Shown here in pieces: positions 33,848 through 46,219 of a stretch of DNA of 64,000 nucleotides. Within the stretch, counting starts at the first letter, position 1. Each line of letters begins with the position of its first letter. Source of the stretch: Macrocybe gigantea (taxonomy: Eukaryota; Basidiomycota; Agaricomycetes; Agaricales; Callistosporiaceae); assembly GCA_011319805.1 (NCBI GenBank), contig SJRY01000263.1, positions 434,001-498,000 on the forward strand, given 5' to 3'. A program made the translations under genes and the position numbers. A model generated the notes under the pieces. That model was not told the DNA's origin and made no database searches. It worked only from the letters and a program-made list of their open reading frames with translations.

Positions 33848-35433
33848 TGAAACTCATCGGAAGGTATATCGACAAGCATGGTTCGGTATGCTTCAACTTT
33901 CCTTTTTCTCTTCACGGACGCTGAAGAGATTTTTCAGGGACATGTGACACTTCGACCCGAGGACGATGAGGATATGTGGCATTTGTACAACCTGATACAG
34001 GAAGGCGACCTTGTGAGAGCGCCCGCCGTCCGGTGAGATACGGAATGAGAGGTGCAAATCGACATATTCTAAGCGTGACGCTGCAGCCGCGTCCAAACAG
34101 TTTCATCGACAGGGTCTACAGAATCACACCGAATCCGGCTGAACCTCACGTTGGAAGTGAACAAGGTTGAATTTTATTCATCAGCAGCGCCGGCGGCATC
34201 CACGCAAGAGTCATCAAGCGTCGAGCAAGGAGCGACGCCGTCTTCGACTGCGACGTCCGCCGGGCTCCACATATCTGGCCGAGTGGTATCCGAAAACGCG
34301 CACGTCAAAATGGGCGCCTTTCACACGCTGGACGTTGAAGTCAACCGAGACGTGAGGATCGAAAAGGTTGAAGGTTGGGACAGCGTCGCCATTTCACGCG
34401 TCGAAGAGTCCATAGTGCCTGGTCGGGGTGCCGAAGTCGGTGCAATTGTCTGTGGAGAGGGAACAGCTGCCCTTTGTCTCCTATCACAACACATGACGTT
34501 GGTGGCACACAGGATCTCAGTGTCTGTGCCGCGGAAATCCGGAGCATCAGGGGCCTCTCAGCACGAGAAGGGCCTGCAAAGGTTTTATGCGACGCTCTAT
34601 GATGCGTTCATTCGACACATACCATACGGAAATGCAGGTCTGAGGGCGATCGTGATCGCGAGTCCAGGGTGGGTGAGAGATGCAGTTCATGAATACATGT
34701 TGAACGAGGCCAGCAAGAGAGGGGATAAAATATTGCAGCGAGCCTTGAAGGAAAAGGTGTTGAAGGTTCACGTGAGCAGTCCTCATGTTCACAGCCTCGT
34801 TGAAGCGCTGAAAAGCCCAGAGGTGAGCACATCCTAGACACACTGTCTGGATCTGATCTATTGAAATCTGCTTCTCAGATTGTCGCGCAAATGAAGGAGA
34901 CCAAGTTTGCGAAAGAGGGCATCGTGCTAGACAAGTATGTACCTTACTGATCGACTGTGCATAGCGTCTGAACTATCGATTAAAGGTTCTTTAAAATGCT
35001 CGGGCAAGATGAGATGCGAGCGTGGTATGGCCCCGACCATGTCTGCTTGGCTGCAGACCGAGGGGCCATTGGAACGCTGTTAATATCGGACGACTTGTTC
35101 AGGTGAGTGAGCTCCGAGTGTGATGCATCGTCTTTTGTAGTGACAGCATGTCCTAGATCGAGTGATGCGAATACGCGGAAAAAATACGTTGAGGTTGTGG
35201 AAGCGGTTCAGCAGAAAGGCGGTGAAGTGGTGATCTTTTCGAGCATGCATGAATCTGGCCAGCGTGAGCGATGGTTTGCTTAAGGATCTCGCGAACCGAA
35301 CTAACGTTCACTGACAGAATTGAACCAGCTCACTGGTATCGCTGCGATTCTGACGTTTCCATTGGATGTTGAAATCGTCGAAGCGGAGGAAAGAGAAGCA
35401 CGCGAAACAGAAAAGGAAACTACATCAAAGTAG
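33848..35433 (+). CDS. DOM34: Dom34/Pelota ribosome-rescue factor
   Basis: Partner of Hbs1 in dissociating stalled ribosomes (no-go and non-stop decay). It starts [20 protein letters not shown] and continues [17 protein letters not shown], then [19 protein letters not shown] and [11 protein letters not shown]. The central domain has [18 protein letters not shown] and a Ser/Ala insert near 34200-34270. The C-terminal eRF1-like domain includes [18 protein letters not shown] and [19 protein letters not shown]. It ends ETTSK at 35433. The second intron uses the acceptor just before CCGCGTCC, which restores RRVQTVSS; the nearer ag sites do not. No frame repair needed. Confidence 0.93.
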
Positions 35434-35434
35434 A

Positions 35435-35442
35435 TGACGTCA
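35435..35442. promoter_or_regulatory. CRE palindrome TGACGTCA upstream of photolyase
   Basis: A perfect ATF/CREB palindrome begins two bases after the DOM34 stop codon and ends 56 bp before the photolyase ATG, just upstream of its TATA box. ATF/CREB bZIP factors mediate stress responses in fungi, so stress or light control of the repair gene is a reasonable inference. Confidence 0.6.
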
Positions 35443-35459
35443 TGTCTCCTCAATGCGTG

Positions 35460-35470
35460 TATATATAAAA
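35460..35470 (+). promoter_or_regulatory. TATA box of photolyase
   Basis: TATATATAAAA ends 28 bp before the ATG at 35499. It is a strong consensus match; few other genes here have one. A TATA box plus CRE suggests an inducible promoter. Confidence 0.65.
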
Positions 35471-35498
35471 CGCGCTCTCTCTACCCTGTCTGAAAACA

Positions 35499-37679
35499 AT
35501 GCCCAGACACCCCAGGTCACAGAGCCCCATTCTTTCCCCGTCGAAACGCCTTCGCAATGCCCGCCCGACTTTCAAACCTATCAAAGTAGCATCTGCGGAA
35601 GCAGCCGCTCGCGTCGATTTGAATCCCCCGCTCGATGAGCTGCGGCGTGCCCAGGGTTCCATGTCAAGCGCGAAGCCTGCTAAAGGAAATTGCGTGGTCT
35701 ACTGGATGCGCATGACCGACCTTCGCAGTCCGTTTATCTCTCCGTGGTCCTGGTCCAGGTCCTGATCTGTTCTAGTTTCGGACAACGCAGCCCTCTCGCT
35801 TGCTTCCAAGCAAGCTCAGGACGAACGTATCCCGCTGATCCTGCTTTTTGCCCTTAGTCCCCAGGACTATTTGGCACACGACAGATCCGCTCGTAGGATC
35901 GACTTCACCCTTCGCAACCTCTCAATTATAAAAGTGGTTTAGATCCTTCCGTCATGCGCATGATGTACTGAATCAAATACAGAACGAGCTGGCATCTCTG
36001 CACATCCCTCTCCATACCATCACTGTCACGCCAGGAAGCTACTTCCTTCTAGAATCCTGTCTATTTTGTCCGACTGGGGCTGCACGACCCTGTATGGTAA
36101 TATTGAATATGAAGTCGATGAGCTTCAGCGAGATATCAAAGTCTGTCAACTGGCGCAGAAGAGCAACGTCAAAGTGCAATTCGTGCACGACAAGTGCATA
36201 ATCGAACCAGGTGTTATTCTTACCAAGGAGCATAAAGCTTATTCGGTCCGTCCGAAATCAATTTGCTCGCTTTTATTGACCTTAGTTTTCGCCTCGCTAT
36301 CAGGTGTACTCCCCGTATCAAAGAAACTGGCTCTCACAGCTGAATAAAAACACACTCTTCTATCTGAAAGACCACCCAAGGCCAAGTGCCAACTCGGAGT
36401 CTATTCATGCCTCCAAATATTTTGGTCCGTTATTCAATACACCTGTTCCAACATCGGTCACAGGTTTTGAGCTTGACGATGAGATCGGAAAACAATGGTC
36501 GAAGTATTCCCCGCAGGGGAGGAGGTTGCCGAAAAGGTGTGATGCTAATTTTCACCAATGTTCATCTCTTACTCTTGTATAGATACTTGTACAATTTCTT
36601 CACACGAAAGCCCGGCAGACGCAACTGGTGCCGTCAACCCCCTCGCGACAGGCGCAGAGACCTCTGCCAAGTCGAGCCGCATCATGCACTATCACAAAGA
36701 TAGAGATAGGGCAGACAAAGATACCACAAGTCGATTGAGGTATGATACCTTATCATACATAGATCTATCGTATCAAAGTCTTGTCAGTGTCTACCTCTCG
36801 GCAGGCGTGATCTCGGCAAGACAATGCGTCAGAGCTACAATGGAACTTGCAGACACAAAAGTGGTGGATGGCGGGAGGAATACTGGAGTCGGACGCTGGA
36901 TACAAGAGATAGCCTGGAGGGACTTCTACACTTGCGTGTTGGCAAGTTTTCCACGAGTATCCATGGGACGCCCATTCTCGGAGAAGTTCTCTGCCGTCGT
37001 TTGGGAGAACCATCAAGCATTCGGCGATGCGGCCGGGGAACTTGGCGATGGCGACGCCGAAAACTTGAAGAGATGGAAAGAGGGCACAACCGGCGTCCCA
37101 GTTGTCGATGCAACAATGCGTTGCATTAATAAAATGGGCTGGGTGCACAATCGCATGCGAATGATCACTGCCATGTATCTGACCAAGGACTTGATGATCG
37201 ACTGGCGCGTCGGGGAACGGGTATGTACCCAGATCGTTCCAATCACTCCCTCCCGCTGATATGATCATCACAGTATTTTATGCAAAAGCTAATTGACGGA
37301 GACTTAGCCTCCAACAATGGCGGGTGGCAATGGAGCGCCAGTACTGGGGTCGATCCATGTCCATACTTCCGAATTTTCAATCCGTATAGTCAGAGTCCCA
37401 AGGTACATGCAAGCAGCGTTGTGCGTATCACGACTGACTTCTCGTAAGGCCGACCCGACTGGCGACTTCATCCGGCACTGGGTCCCTGAGCTCGGTAAAC
37501 TAAGAGGCCCTGGTGAGCCAGTATTCCGTCTGCCAGATGCGTTGATTGATTTGGTGGCAGATGTGTATAACCCGCCAGAGTCTGTGACAGGCAAATTGGG
37601 ATATCCTCGGCCCATCATCAAACATGAAGAGGCAAGGGAGCGAGCATTGCGACGATTCAAGGACCCCGGAACGTTATAA
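35499..37679 (+). CDS. PHR1: Class I CPD photolyase (deoxyribodipyrimidine photolyase)
   Basis: FAD enzyme that splits UV-induced cyclobutane pyrimidine dimers using blue light. A basic N-terminus with possible nuclear or mitochondrial targeting ([15 protein letters not shown]) leads to NCVVYWMRM and [15 protein letters not shown], then [10 protein letters not shown] (antenna domain). The FAD domain has [74 protein letters not shown] and [14 protein letters not shown]. The Asn and Trp residues that contact FAD and the dimer are kept. Two positions are one base short: CC at 36031-36032 (before RKLLPSR) and GG at 36627-36628 (before [11 protein letters not shown]). Confidence 0.92.
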
Positions 37680-38098
37680 AACACAATGGCCACATGCCAC
37701 ACCTCACATGTTGCTTTGTTGCATCTTTCTTTGCTTGACATCATCGGATGTCATGTTGGAGCATCAAATCCATGCGTCACCCTAGTTGTATTCATAATAG
37801 ATACGCCCACATAGCTTTACCGTTACCATACATCCTATGTAGAGAAATAGTTGGATTGTTGAAATCCGCCCACTACCTTCGAATCGTGCCTGTCTTCCAT
37901 CAGAAGCACCCAAACTACGAAGGGACAGGAAAATGAAAGAAGAGTCGACGTGCCCGCCACTACTTCGTTGCGTTGATGATAGATTCGCCTCGTCCAACTA
38001 CCAAACACGGTTAAGTGAGCGATGCCACTGGTGAAGGTGGCAACGCCCTTAAATACCAATCCGCGAGCGCTGTTGAAGCGGGAAGGTTGGAAAAATAT
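37680..38098. other. Convergent intergenic region, PHR1 / MET6
   Basis: About 420 bp between two converging stop codons, containing both 3' UTRs. No gene or structured element seen. Confidence 0.5.
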
Positions 38099-40832
38099 TT
38101 ACGCGTAGTTTTCACGAGCCCATTTAGCTGCGTTGACGAGATTGACGAGAGATGCTATAAAGAATGTCAGTTCGCGCATTAAGCACCAGTGCATCCCGCC
38201 AACTCGCCTTCAGTTTCCTTCCAGCCACGAGTCTTGAGTCCGCAGTCCTAAGGTGTCGTTAATATGACTACAGGCCCTATATGACGGCAAAACGTCGCTT
38301 ACAGGGTTGACAAAGAGCAAAGAACCTGGAAGGATGTCAAGCATGGCCTTGAGACGGTCCTTGATTTCTTGTTCCCCAGGTACACGAGGGGAGTGGATGT
38401 CGTAAACACCGGGGCCGATCTGATTCGAATAACCGTAGTGCTTGAAGGTATTAAGGAGTTTCATGTCGCTCTTCGAGGCCTCAATGGAGATAACGTCGGC
38501 GTCGAGGCGCTGAATGGAGGGGAAGATGTCGTCAAAATCGGAGTAACAGAAGTGAGAGTGGGTCTGGAGTTGGTCGGAGACGCCAGCAGTAGCCAGCTTG
38601 AACGAGTCAACCGCCCATTTGAGGTAGGCATCCCAGTCGGCGCGGCGAAGGGGAAGCTGCGAGGGCCGTCAATGATATGCCTCAAGGTTAGCTGAGATTA
38701 CTTACACCCTCACGGATGGCAGGTTCATCGACTTGGATGGCTTGGATGCCAGCCTTCTCGAGGTCCAAGACTTCGTCTCGGAGAGCAAGGGCAAGCTGCT
38801 TGGACTGCAACTCTCTTGAGACATCAGCACGGGGGAAAGACCAGTTCAGGATGGTGACGGGTCCGGTCAACATTCCCTTCATAGGCTTCTGTGTCAGACT
38901 CTGGGCGTAGCTGCTCCACTTCACCGTCATGGGCCCGGGACGGCTGACGTCAGAAACAACGATGGGAGGGCGAACATACCTATCGAAGAATCAGTAAATT
39001 GATTTTACGGCAGTTAATGCTAAGATCTCACCGAGAGCCGTAGCTCTGAACCCAGGCATTCTGGGTAAAGACGAACCCGTGAAGCTGCTCTCCAAAGTAT
39101 TGAACCATGTCATTTCGCTCAGGTTCACCGTGTACCAGGAGATCCAAACCAATCTTCTCTTGGAAGCGCACAACAGTCTCAATCTCCTTCTTGATGAACT
39201 CCTCGTACTGTTCCTGAGTGATCTCGCCTTTGCCGAGCTTGGCACGGGCCTGACGAATCTCCTTGGTTTGCTAGAAAACTGGCGATGAGCGCCATCTTCG
39301 CAGATGGGAAGTTATTTCGGAACTCACGGGGAAAGAGCCGATCGTGGTGGTGGGAACTTAGGAAGATTCATGTGCTTAGCCTGGACTTCTTGCCTGATAG
39401 CGAATGGGCTCTTGCGGTCGAGCATTTCTGGAGTAATGGAAGCGACACGCTTGCGAACCGCGTCATCAGAAGTACTCTCAAACTGACGACGTTTGGCAAT
39501 GGAAGCTTTGTTCTCCTCCAGAGCGGCGGTCACCTTGGCATCTTGGGAACCGCTAAGGACCGCTGCGATGGTGGCAACTTCGGCAGCCTTCTCGAGTGCA
39601 AAGGCGAACCAGTCTTTCTGCTCAGGCGTGAGCTTAGTTTCAGAGGCCAAAGTGACGGGAGTGTGGAGGAGGGAGGAGGATGTGGCAACGATGACACGAT
39701 CTTGACCGAGTGCGTCAACCGCAGTTTGCGCCAGCCTCAGGGCAGCGGAGAAGTCAGTCTTCCAGATGTTGCGCCCTGAGACCAAGCCGAGCGACAGAAC
39801 GATGCTGGTCGGTTTGACAGCAGCAACGACTTCCTCGAGCTGGGCTGGGGCACGGTCAAGGTCGATATGCAGACCGGCAACAGGGAGTTGGAAACGTAAT
39901 TGATATTGGAATCCAACCGCGAGAAGTAGGTGGTGAGCATAATCTTGGGGGCAACGGGCACAAGCTCGGCATACGCCGATGTGTATTCCTTCTCCAACTT
40001 CTCAGCGGCATCAAGTACAAGGATGGGCTCATCGATCTGGACCCATTCCGCACCAGCCGCCTTGAGTTCAGTCAAGAGCGTCTTGTAAACGGGAAGGAGT
40101 TTCGGAAGAAGGGAAACGGGTTGGAAACCGAGAGGTGCACCCTTGGCAGCCTTTCCGAGGACAAGGAATGAGACGGGTCCGAGAACAACTGGACGGGTCG
40201 TTACTCCCAAGGCTTGAGCCTCCTTGAATTCTTCGACGGCCTTGTTGAAGTTCAACTTGAAGTTGGTCTCTTCGGAGAATTCAGGGACCACGAAGTGATA
40301 GTTTGAATCGAACCTAAAGACGAACATCGAGTTACTTCACGGATATAACTGATTAGAATTCGACATGCCATTTCTTCATCTCGGAAGCCGGAACGTCGAC
40401 ACCCTCCGTTTGACGGCCTCTGCCCATGGCAAAGTAGACATCAAGTGGGGACAGGTCGAGACCAGTGTAGCGCTTGGGGATGACGTTGAAGGCCGCAGAG
40501 TGGTCAAGAACATGGTCGTAGAGAGAAAATTCACCACTGGAGATAACGACGCGTTGTGTATTCGTTTATCAAGACGATTGATAATCGATGAAATACCTTG
40601 GCACAAAATCAACGCCCTGTGCTTTGACGCTGGTCCAGCTTGCTTTCTTTACCTCAGCAGCTGCTTTGGTGAGTTCATCGGCGGTGATTTTGCCCGCCCA
40701 GTAAGCTTCGACAGCCTTCTTGACTTCACGGTTTGCACCTGCACAATGGAAGCAATGAATGCCTATCGCACATGAAAAGTAGTATAGAGGTCTACCGATG
40801 CGAGGGAAACCAAGGACACTGGAAAGAACCAT
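38099..40832 (-). CDS. MET6: Cobalamin-independent methionine synthase
   Basis: Transfers a methyl group from methyl-tetrahydrofolate polyglutamate to homocysteine. It starts [19 protein letters not shown] and continues [61 protein letters not shown] and [12 protein letters not shown]. Later blocks are [63 protein letters not shown] (zinc and substrate residues), [13 protein letters not shown] and [13 protein letters not shown]. It ends ENYA. Introns at 40314-40368 and 38155-38207 require GC donors. Two runs are one base short: 39888-39889 (before [10 protein letters not shown]) and 39352-39354 (within PTTTIGSFP). Everything else is intact, so I read this as a functional gene with sequence errors. 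Confidence 0.93.
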
Positions 40833-41308
40833 GCTGATGGTACGGCTGTGAGAGAGAATGGAAAAGATGGTGGTACGATGAGAAGTCTATCTGCGTGTAA
40901 ATTTGTGTGATGCTAGCACGTGCTGGCGTGATAATCGTTGATAATCGCATCACCAGGTTTCCTGGGCCAAACCCAGGGCACAGCTGGGTAATTCATAAGG
41001 GGAAATAAAGGAACGGAAGCGCAGGGAATCCAGCGCATATCCGAATCAAACACAATACAAATCTCATTGCAATAAGATGAGGAAACAGTACAAACCGCAG
41101 AACCACAGGAGAATCGAAAGCACTAGCGCATTACAAACGAGCAAGAGAGGGAAAAAAAATATAGCACAAGTTGACCAGGTGAGATTAACATTGTAACCGA
41201 CACTGCGTCAAAAACCCCCGGCAAAAGCGTACGAGACCTCAATCCAGCCAAGGCCCCAGAAACGAGTTGGGTTTTGCCAACCAGAAGGGAGGAAGACAAC
41301 GGTCCCGC
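40833..41308. other. Promoter region of MET6 and 3' flank of kinase gene
   Basis: About 475 bp. It is A-rich near 41141-41162. It carries the upstream region of MET6 and the 3' flank of the tandem kinase gene. No further gene seen. Confidence 0.5.
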
Positions 41309-42825
41309 CTACGCAAGCTCCGCCTCATGCAATCCACTGCCTGATGACAACGCGCCAATACGCTCCAGAGCCCTGCGGAAGAGCCGCGATCGCCTCGACA
41401 GGGGCTTCTCCGCCTTGTCAGCCACAGGTGGCATTGAGAGTTTTGCGCGATCCTCTTGCAAGTTAAGAGAGAACTGCAACCGCTCGCCAAGATTTTCGGC
41501 ATCCGGGAAATCGGGAACCTCGACGTCTGGATCCACAGCATGAGTGGTAGGGGTAATGGGTCCAACGCTGTCTGGCCTCGAGTGTGTCGCATCTGGAGTG
41601 AGATCGGCAAGACTTGGCACTCTGGAAGGAATATCCTGCGGACGTAGGAATCCGTCTCGGGCGGCCTCAATCTTGATGACCGGTCGGGGAGGATGACACT
41701 CATCGGAGATGTCGAAAAGATCGGAGCTGGTCGAGGCACCTGACTCTGTCCTACCTTGGTCGGCTGCGAGAGGATCTTCTACCAGTTCGTCGACGACCTC
41801 TTCTTCTTCCTCCGCTTCGCTCTCCTCGTCCTCTGCCGATGGGTCAATGTAATTTGCAGCAATTTTACGAACCTTTTCATCCGCAAGAGCTAATTCTTCC
41901 TCCGTCATGAAAAAGGTCTTGATGTCCACGACGCGATCTCTAAGCTCCCGCAATGTGACACGTTGGACGGGATTCAAACAAAAGATGCGTTTGATGAGCG
42001 CATTGGCCTCCGCAGACATAGGCAGGACTTGTTTCAGGAAATCTTGATTTTGGAGGAAGGCCGCAAAACAATTGTCTTCCGGCTTTGCATTGCGCCAAGG
42101 ATTCCGACCTGTTATCATGTTGACGATGATCACGCCAATGGCCCATATGTCATTCTTCCTTGTAGAGTACCGCCCTAAAGAGATATCCCTTGATGCACAT
42201 TCTTTCGAAGCATGAATGAGCTGTTCGGCGAAGACTCTTGATACGTACCAGGACTCATATAGAACGAACTTCCACAGCCTATATCTCCCGAGACTCGATT
42301 CTGTGTAGCAAGACCAAAGTCAGCCAAGCGCAGTTTACCGTCCTCACCACAAAGAATGTTCTCCGGCTTGATGTCGCGGTGGAAAACGTTAAGCCGATGG
42401 CAATATTCTAGCGCATCTATGAGCTGGAGGACTGTGCCTTTGACAAGTTTGTCGTTGTATTGGAAGATGCCCTGAGATGTGATGGCTGTGAAAAGATCAC
42501 CACCAGCGCAGAGATCAAGAACAACATAGACGAATCTGTCATCATACGAAACCGAATGGAAGGATACGATGTTGGGATGATCAGCTACGAGAGCGTGCAA
42601 AGCAAGCTCCCGCTGCTGATATTCCTCTTGCTGTGAGCCAGGTTCAGGTTTGACGAGGCATTTGACAGCGTAATAGACAGGTTTGTTTGGTGGAGAAGTA
42701 AGATCAAGAGCACGGTAGACTTTGCCATAAGCGCCAGCGCCTAGCTTTTTGAGGAGCTTGAAGCGTCCGTCGACGACGCGACCTGCAAAGTTGGGCATGG
42801 TGTCTGAGGCAGAGCTGTTACCCAT
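41309..42825 (-). CDS. Ser/Thr protein kinase of the Ran1/Sks1/Vhs1 type
   Basis: Kinase domain near the N-terminus: glycine loop KKLGAGAYGKVYRA, AVKCL lysine, HRDIKPENILC catalytic loop, LADFGLATQ (DFG), and a Gly-rich activation segment GDIGCGSSFYMSPE. Kinase subdomains continue with RKNDIWAIGVIIVNMITGRNPW. An acidic, probably unstructured tail of about 180 residues follows, with a Glu/Asp tract and a final basic patch (LSRRSRLFRRALERIG). I start at the ATG 42825 (MGNSSASDTMPNF); MPNF ten codons in is an alternative. One intron at the SPE junction. Related yeast kinases act in nutrient sensing and the meiosis switch; which orthologue this is cannot be told here. Confidence 0.88.
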
Positions 42826-43086
42826 GACACAAAGTGTAGATGAGAGCAGAAGATAGCAAAGTTTAGGAGGATTTAGAACGAGAAGATGGAGAAGTGCAAG
42901 AAAGAGCGCGATGCCTGGTCGGGATTGCGAGGATGGCATTTTATGTGAGAGATAGGGGGTATATCCGGGGTCACACCGTTTCATGCTGTCCATCTCGGAG
43001 ACGACGGTCCGCCAAAGCACCAATGGCTCCTTATCTAGCAAGGCCAGTTGGCCTGATCCCAGATCGTCCTTCTATCCATCACCGCC

Positions 43087-44799
43087 ATGACTGACAACCC
43101 ATCCTTTGTGTTGCGAGCTGTAGAAGACGTAGCATACGAGCAACGTCCGATCCCTGATCGTGTGTACTGTCCATTCAGATTTCACGCGTCTCGCCCCTGA
43201 TCAGGCTTCATGCAGTCTCAGAGCACGATGTTCTCGTCCAAGTGAAAAAGACGGGCAAGCTACATGTTCGCTGAACCTTGCGACGTGAACCTTGCTAATT
43301 CGCACATCCCAAGGCATTTGTGGTTCAGACGTGATTAAGTACCCTGGCACTGTTAATGGCAGACGTTCTCACTCTGCTTCAAGGTGCATTACTTAGTGGA
43401 AGGAAGGATTGCAGATTTCATCGTCAAGGAACCCATGGTTAGGTCATGTCTTCGTCATGCCTGTCCGTCCCTCATATGTTGGCTAGGTTCTTGGTCATGA
43501 ATCATCAGGTGTTGTTGCCAAAGGTCGGTCTTCAATCGAAGGCCACGAAACCCGTCGTCTGACTTCCGTATCATACTGCAGTCGGCGCTAAGGTAGAGCA
43601 CGTCAAGCCTGGCGATCGTGTTGCAATGGAGCCTGGCATTGGCTGCAGTGTGTCATCCTCTCGATTTTTTATCTTCCACTGGCCTGACTGCTGTAACAAG
43701 AGCGGTGCGATCTGTGCAAATCTGGTCGTTATGAAGTCCGTTTAATGTCTCTTGGCGTGTCTCCTTTTTCATTAACAATTTTACACCTTTCCAGCTATGC
43801 CCCAATATGGCATTCGCTGCCACCCCTCCTTATGATGGCACGCTAGGCCGCTACTTCTGCCTACCTGAGGACCTTGTCTATCTGCTGCCGGATAATTTGT
43901 CTCTGGAGGATGGTGCCATGGTATGTATCGACATTCCTCTTGGAATCCTCTTACTCATGCAAGGAAGATGGAACCTCTTTCAGTTGCGATACATTCGGTC
44001 TCGAAGCTGGGCGGCTTCCAGGTGAACCAGTCCATCGTTGTATTTGGATGCGGTCCGGTTGGTTTGTTATGCATGGGTGTCGCGAAAGCCCTTGGCGCAT
44101 CTCGTGTCATAGCAGTGGACATCATCCCTTCCCGACTGGAGTTTGCCAAGTCATATGCTGCCACAGACTCATATCTCCCACTCAAGCCAAATGAAGGGGA
44201 AACCCGGATAGACTATAGCCGGCGCAACGCTGACAACATGAAGCAAGTTCTCGGCATTGAAGAACGTGGAAGCAAAGCCATCGACCTGGTGTTAGACGCC
44301 AGCGGTGCTGAACCGTCTATACAGACCGCATTCTATGTCGCCAAAGCAAGTGGTACTATTGTTCAGGTGCGTGTGGTCTCCGTCTGTCCTTGTGTTCCAC
44401 TTATGCAGTTGTAGGTGGGGATGGGCAACCCTGATGTGACGGTCAACGTTGGCATGCTGATGGTAAAAGAAATCAACTACAAAGGCTCATTCCGCTACGG
44501 TGTACGTTGTGAGGCTTCGTCATCGGACATAAGTTTTATTCAATTGCCTTCTAGCCTGGTGATTATCGTCAGGCAATTGGACTTGCCACTTCTGGAAGGA
44601 TTGACCTCAAGCCCCTTGTCACTCATCGGTGAGACGTTGCGTTTCCAACCTACACACAGACTGCTAATCCTTCGGTAGATTCGCCTTCAACGAGGCTATT
44701 GCAGCTTTCAGAGCGACGAGAACAGGGAAGGGTGAAGACGGAAAGGGCGTTATCAAAGCCATGATTTCTGGTCCCGATTTCCCGGCTGAGGTCGCATGA
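43087..44799 (+). CDS. XYL2: Xylitol dehydrogenase / D-xylulose reductase (medium-chain zinc dehydrogenase)
   Basis: NAD-dependent polyol dehydrogenase linking xylitol to D-xylulose. It starts MTDNPSFVLRAVEDVAYEQ. Catalytic zinc residues appear in KTGICGSDVHYL and VLGHESSGVV. Structural zinc cysteines are in GCKRCDLCKSGRYELCP. The Rossmann fold is IVVFGCGPVGLLCMGVAKALG followed by VIAVDI; the Asp indicates NAD rather than NADP. It ends ISGPDFPAEVA. At least eight introns. The one at 43255-43313, inside KKTG-ICGSDV, has a GC donor. It is divergent from the kinase and convergent with the FAD reductase. Sorbitol or arabitol dehydrogenase activity remains possible. Confidence 0.88.
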
Positions 44800-44920
44800 G
44801 CAGAACAAAAGCTTAGCTAAACTATGAAAACATGATGATAAGATCAGGCATGCAATGAGTTCTTGATTCTGCATGATATCCCGAGATACGTGTCTCATCA
44901 TTCGTGAAACCGACTGGAAT

Positions 44921-46113
44921 CTATAGCTTCCAGACTTGATCCGATGTAAAACCCAACTCGCGCAGTACACCTTCGACAGGTCCTTGCGAGAAGTTGCGAC
45001 CGTACGGGCCTGCAATCGCGTTGACCATGCTGAAGTATAGATAAGCATTGAATGCACGCCAGAGAGCAAAACGTTGACACATACGGTTCAGGGCCACAGA
45101 CCAAAATAAGGCGCCGCCCGTGAGGTTTGATTGGCTTGTGGTCTCTACGAGAAAGTGACCTCATCCACCAAGAAGAGCGGTCCTGGCGCAGGCCGAGATG
45201 CTGTTCAATAGCGGTTTTACCTATCTGGCCGACATTGAGCGGAACAGATGGTCTAGCGCGTGGGCTGGATTGATCATCCAATGAATCCACGAAAATGTGA
45301 AATTTGAAGTTGTCAGGATTTTTGGTTGCATGCGAAGCAAAGAAGTCCATGATTTTGGGCGGTGGAAGTTCTGTTACGGATGGACACGAGTGAAGCAGTG
45401 TAAACCGGATATGCGGTCTGGTATCGCTCTTCTGTTCGAGCACCTCATGAAGTAACTGGTAGAATGGTGTCACTCCAGTACCTCCAGATATCTGATAAAA
45501 CGTCATCATTTCCCTAGTTTACAACAGTATCGATGGACCAATTGTGTCGCACCATAACAACCTCGTCCCAAGCATCTTCAGTCCATAACCAGGTCGTAAG
45601 CGGACCTCGTAACTCGATTGTATCTCCAACATTCTTCGAGTGCAGCCATCGGCCAACTTCACCTTGGGGGTATTTCTTTATCCAGAAGAGCATATGGCCA
45701 TCTTCATCCATGCCTTCCAGGGGGGTGTACGGCCGCTCGACCTGGATGTCATCATCCTTGATGAAGACAGACCAAATGGGACGAAATATAGAATCATGAG
45801 GCAGGAGATGCGGCGGAATTTTGATCTCAATAAGTTTGGTACTCGGGCTGACTGATTCGCAGGATGTGATCGTCGCAGGCGTGAAGTGTGTGGCAGAAAG
45901 CGGTCTATCGCGCAATGTCGGGGCAGATCTTGACTTGTCTGGGCAAAGAAAGTAGACGGAGGGTACTACCACGACGCCAAGGCCGAGAAGAAGCGGAACC
46001 AAGCGCCTTGTAGTAAGTTTTCCCTGCCTTTGGACGTGCGCAAGAGCTGCATGTCGGGGTTTGAGGAGACGCGGTGGTAAGTGACGGTGGTAGTTGCTAC
46101 CAAAGATGGTCAT
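44921..46113 (-). CDS. FAD-binding FR-type oxidoreductase, Cyc2-like (mitochondrial)
   Basis: Ferredoxin-reductase-fold flavoprotein. The N-terminus is basic (NYHRHLPPRLLKPRHAA) with a single membrane segment (LVPLLLGLGVVVVPSVYFL), typical of a mitochondrial inner-membrane anchor. The FAD motif RPYTPLEG and PQGEVGRWLHSKNVGD are followed by the NAD-binding ISGGTGVTPFYQLLHEVL, a late VCGPEPMVNAIAGPYG and the end GFTSDQVWKL. This layout matches fungal Cyc2, involved in haem attachment to cytochrome c, more than plain cytochrome b5 reductase. I use the ATG at 46113; the frame is open slightly further without an ATG. Confidence 0.82.
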
Positions 46114-46219
46114 GAGCACCCTGTTTTGACCCCGATGCCTTTCCGCACACGGAATCCCTACTATCTGCGCATCTCGAAGAAGAATGTGTTGCCATTATAC
46201 GTACGTGTCGGGGGCTGCA
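46114..46219. promoter_or_regulatory. Divergent promoter, Cyc2-like gene / unknown nuclear gene
   Basis: 106 bp between start codons. It contains TACGTACGTG (46199-46208), a short alternating palindromic stretch. No TATA box. Confidence 0.4.

Noticed and set aside
38099..40832. MET6 as a pseudogene
   Set aside because: Only two same-direction run-length losses, with every catalytic block preserved and the same fault in many other genes; a sequencing artefact is simpler.
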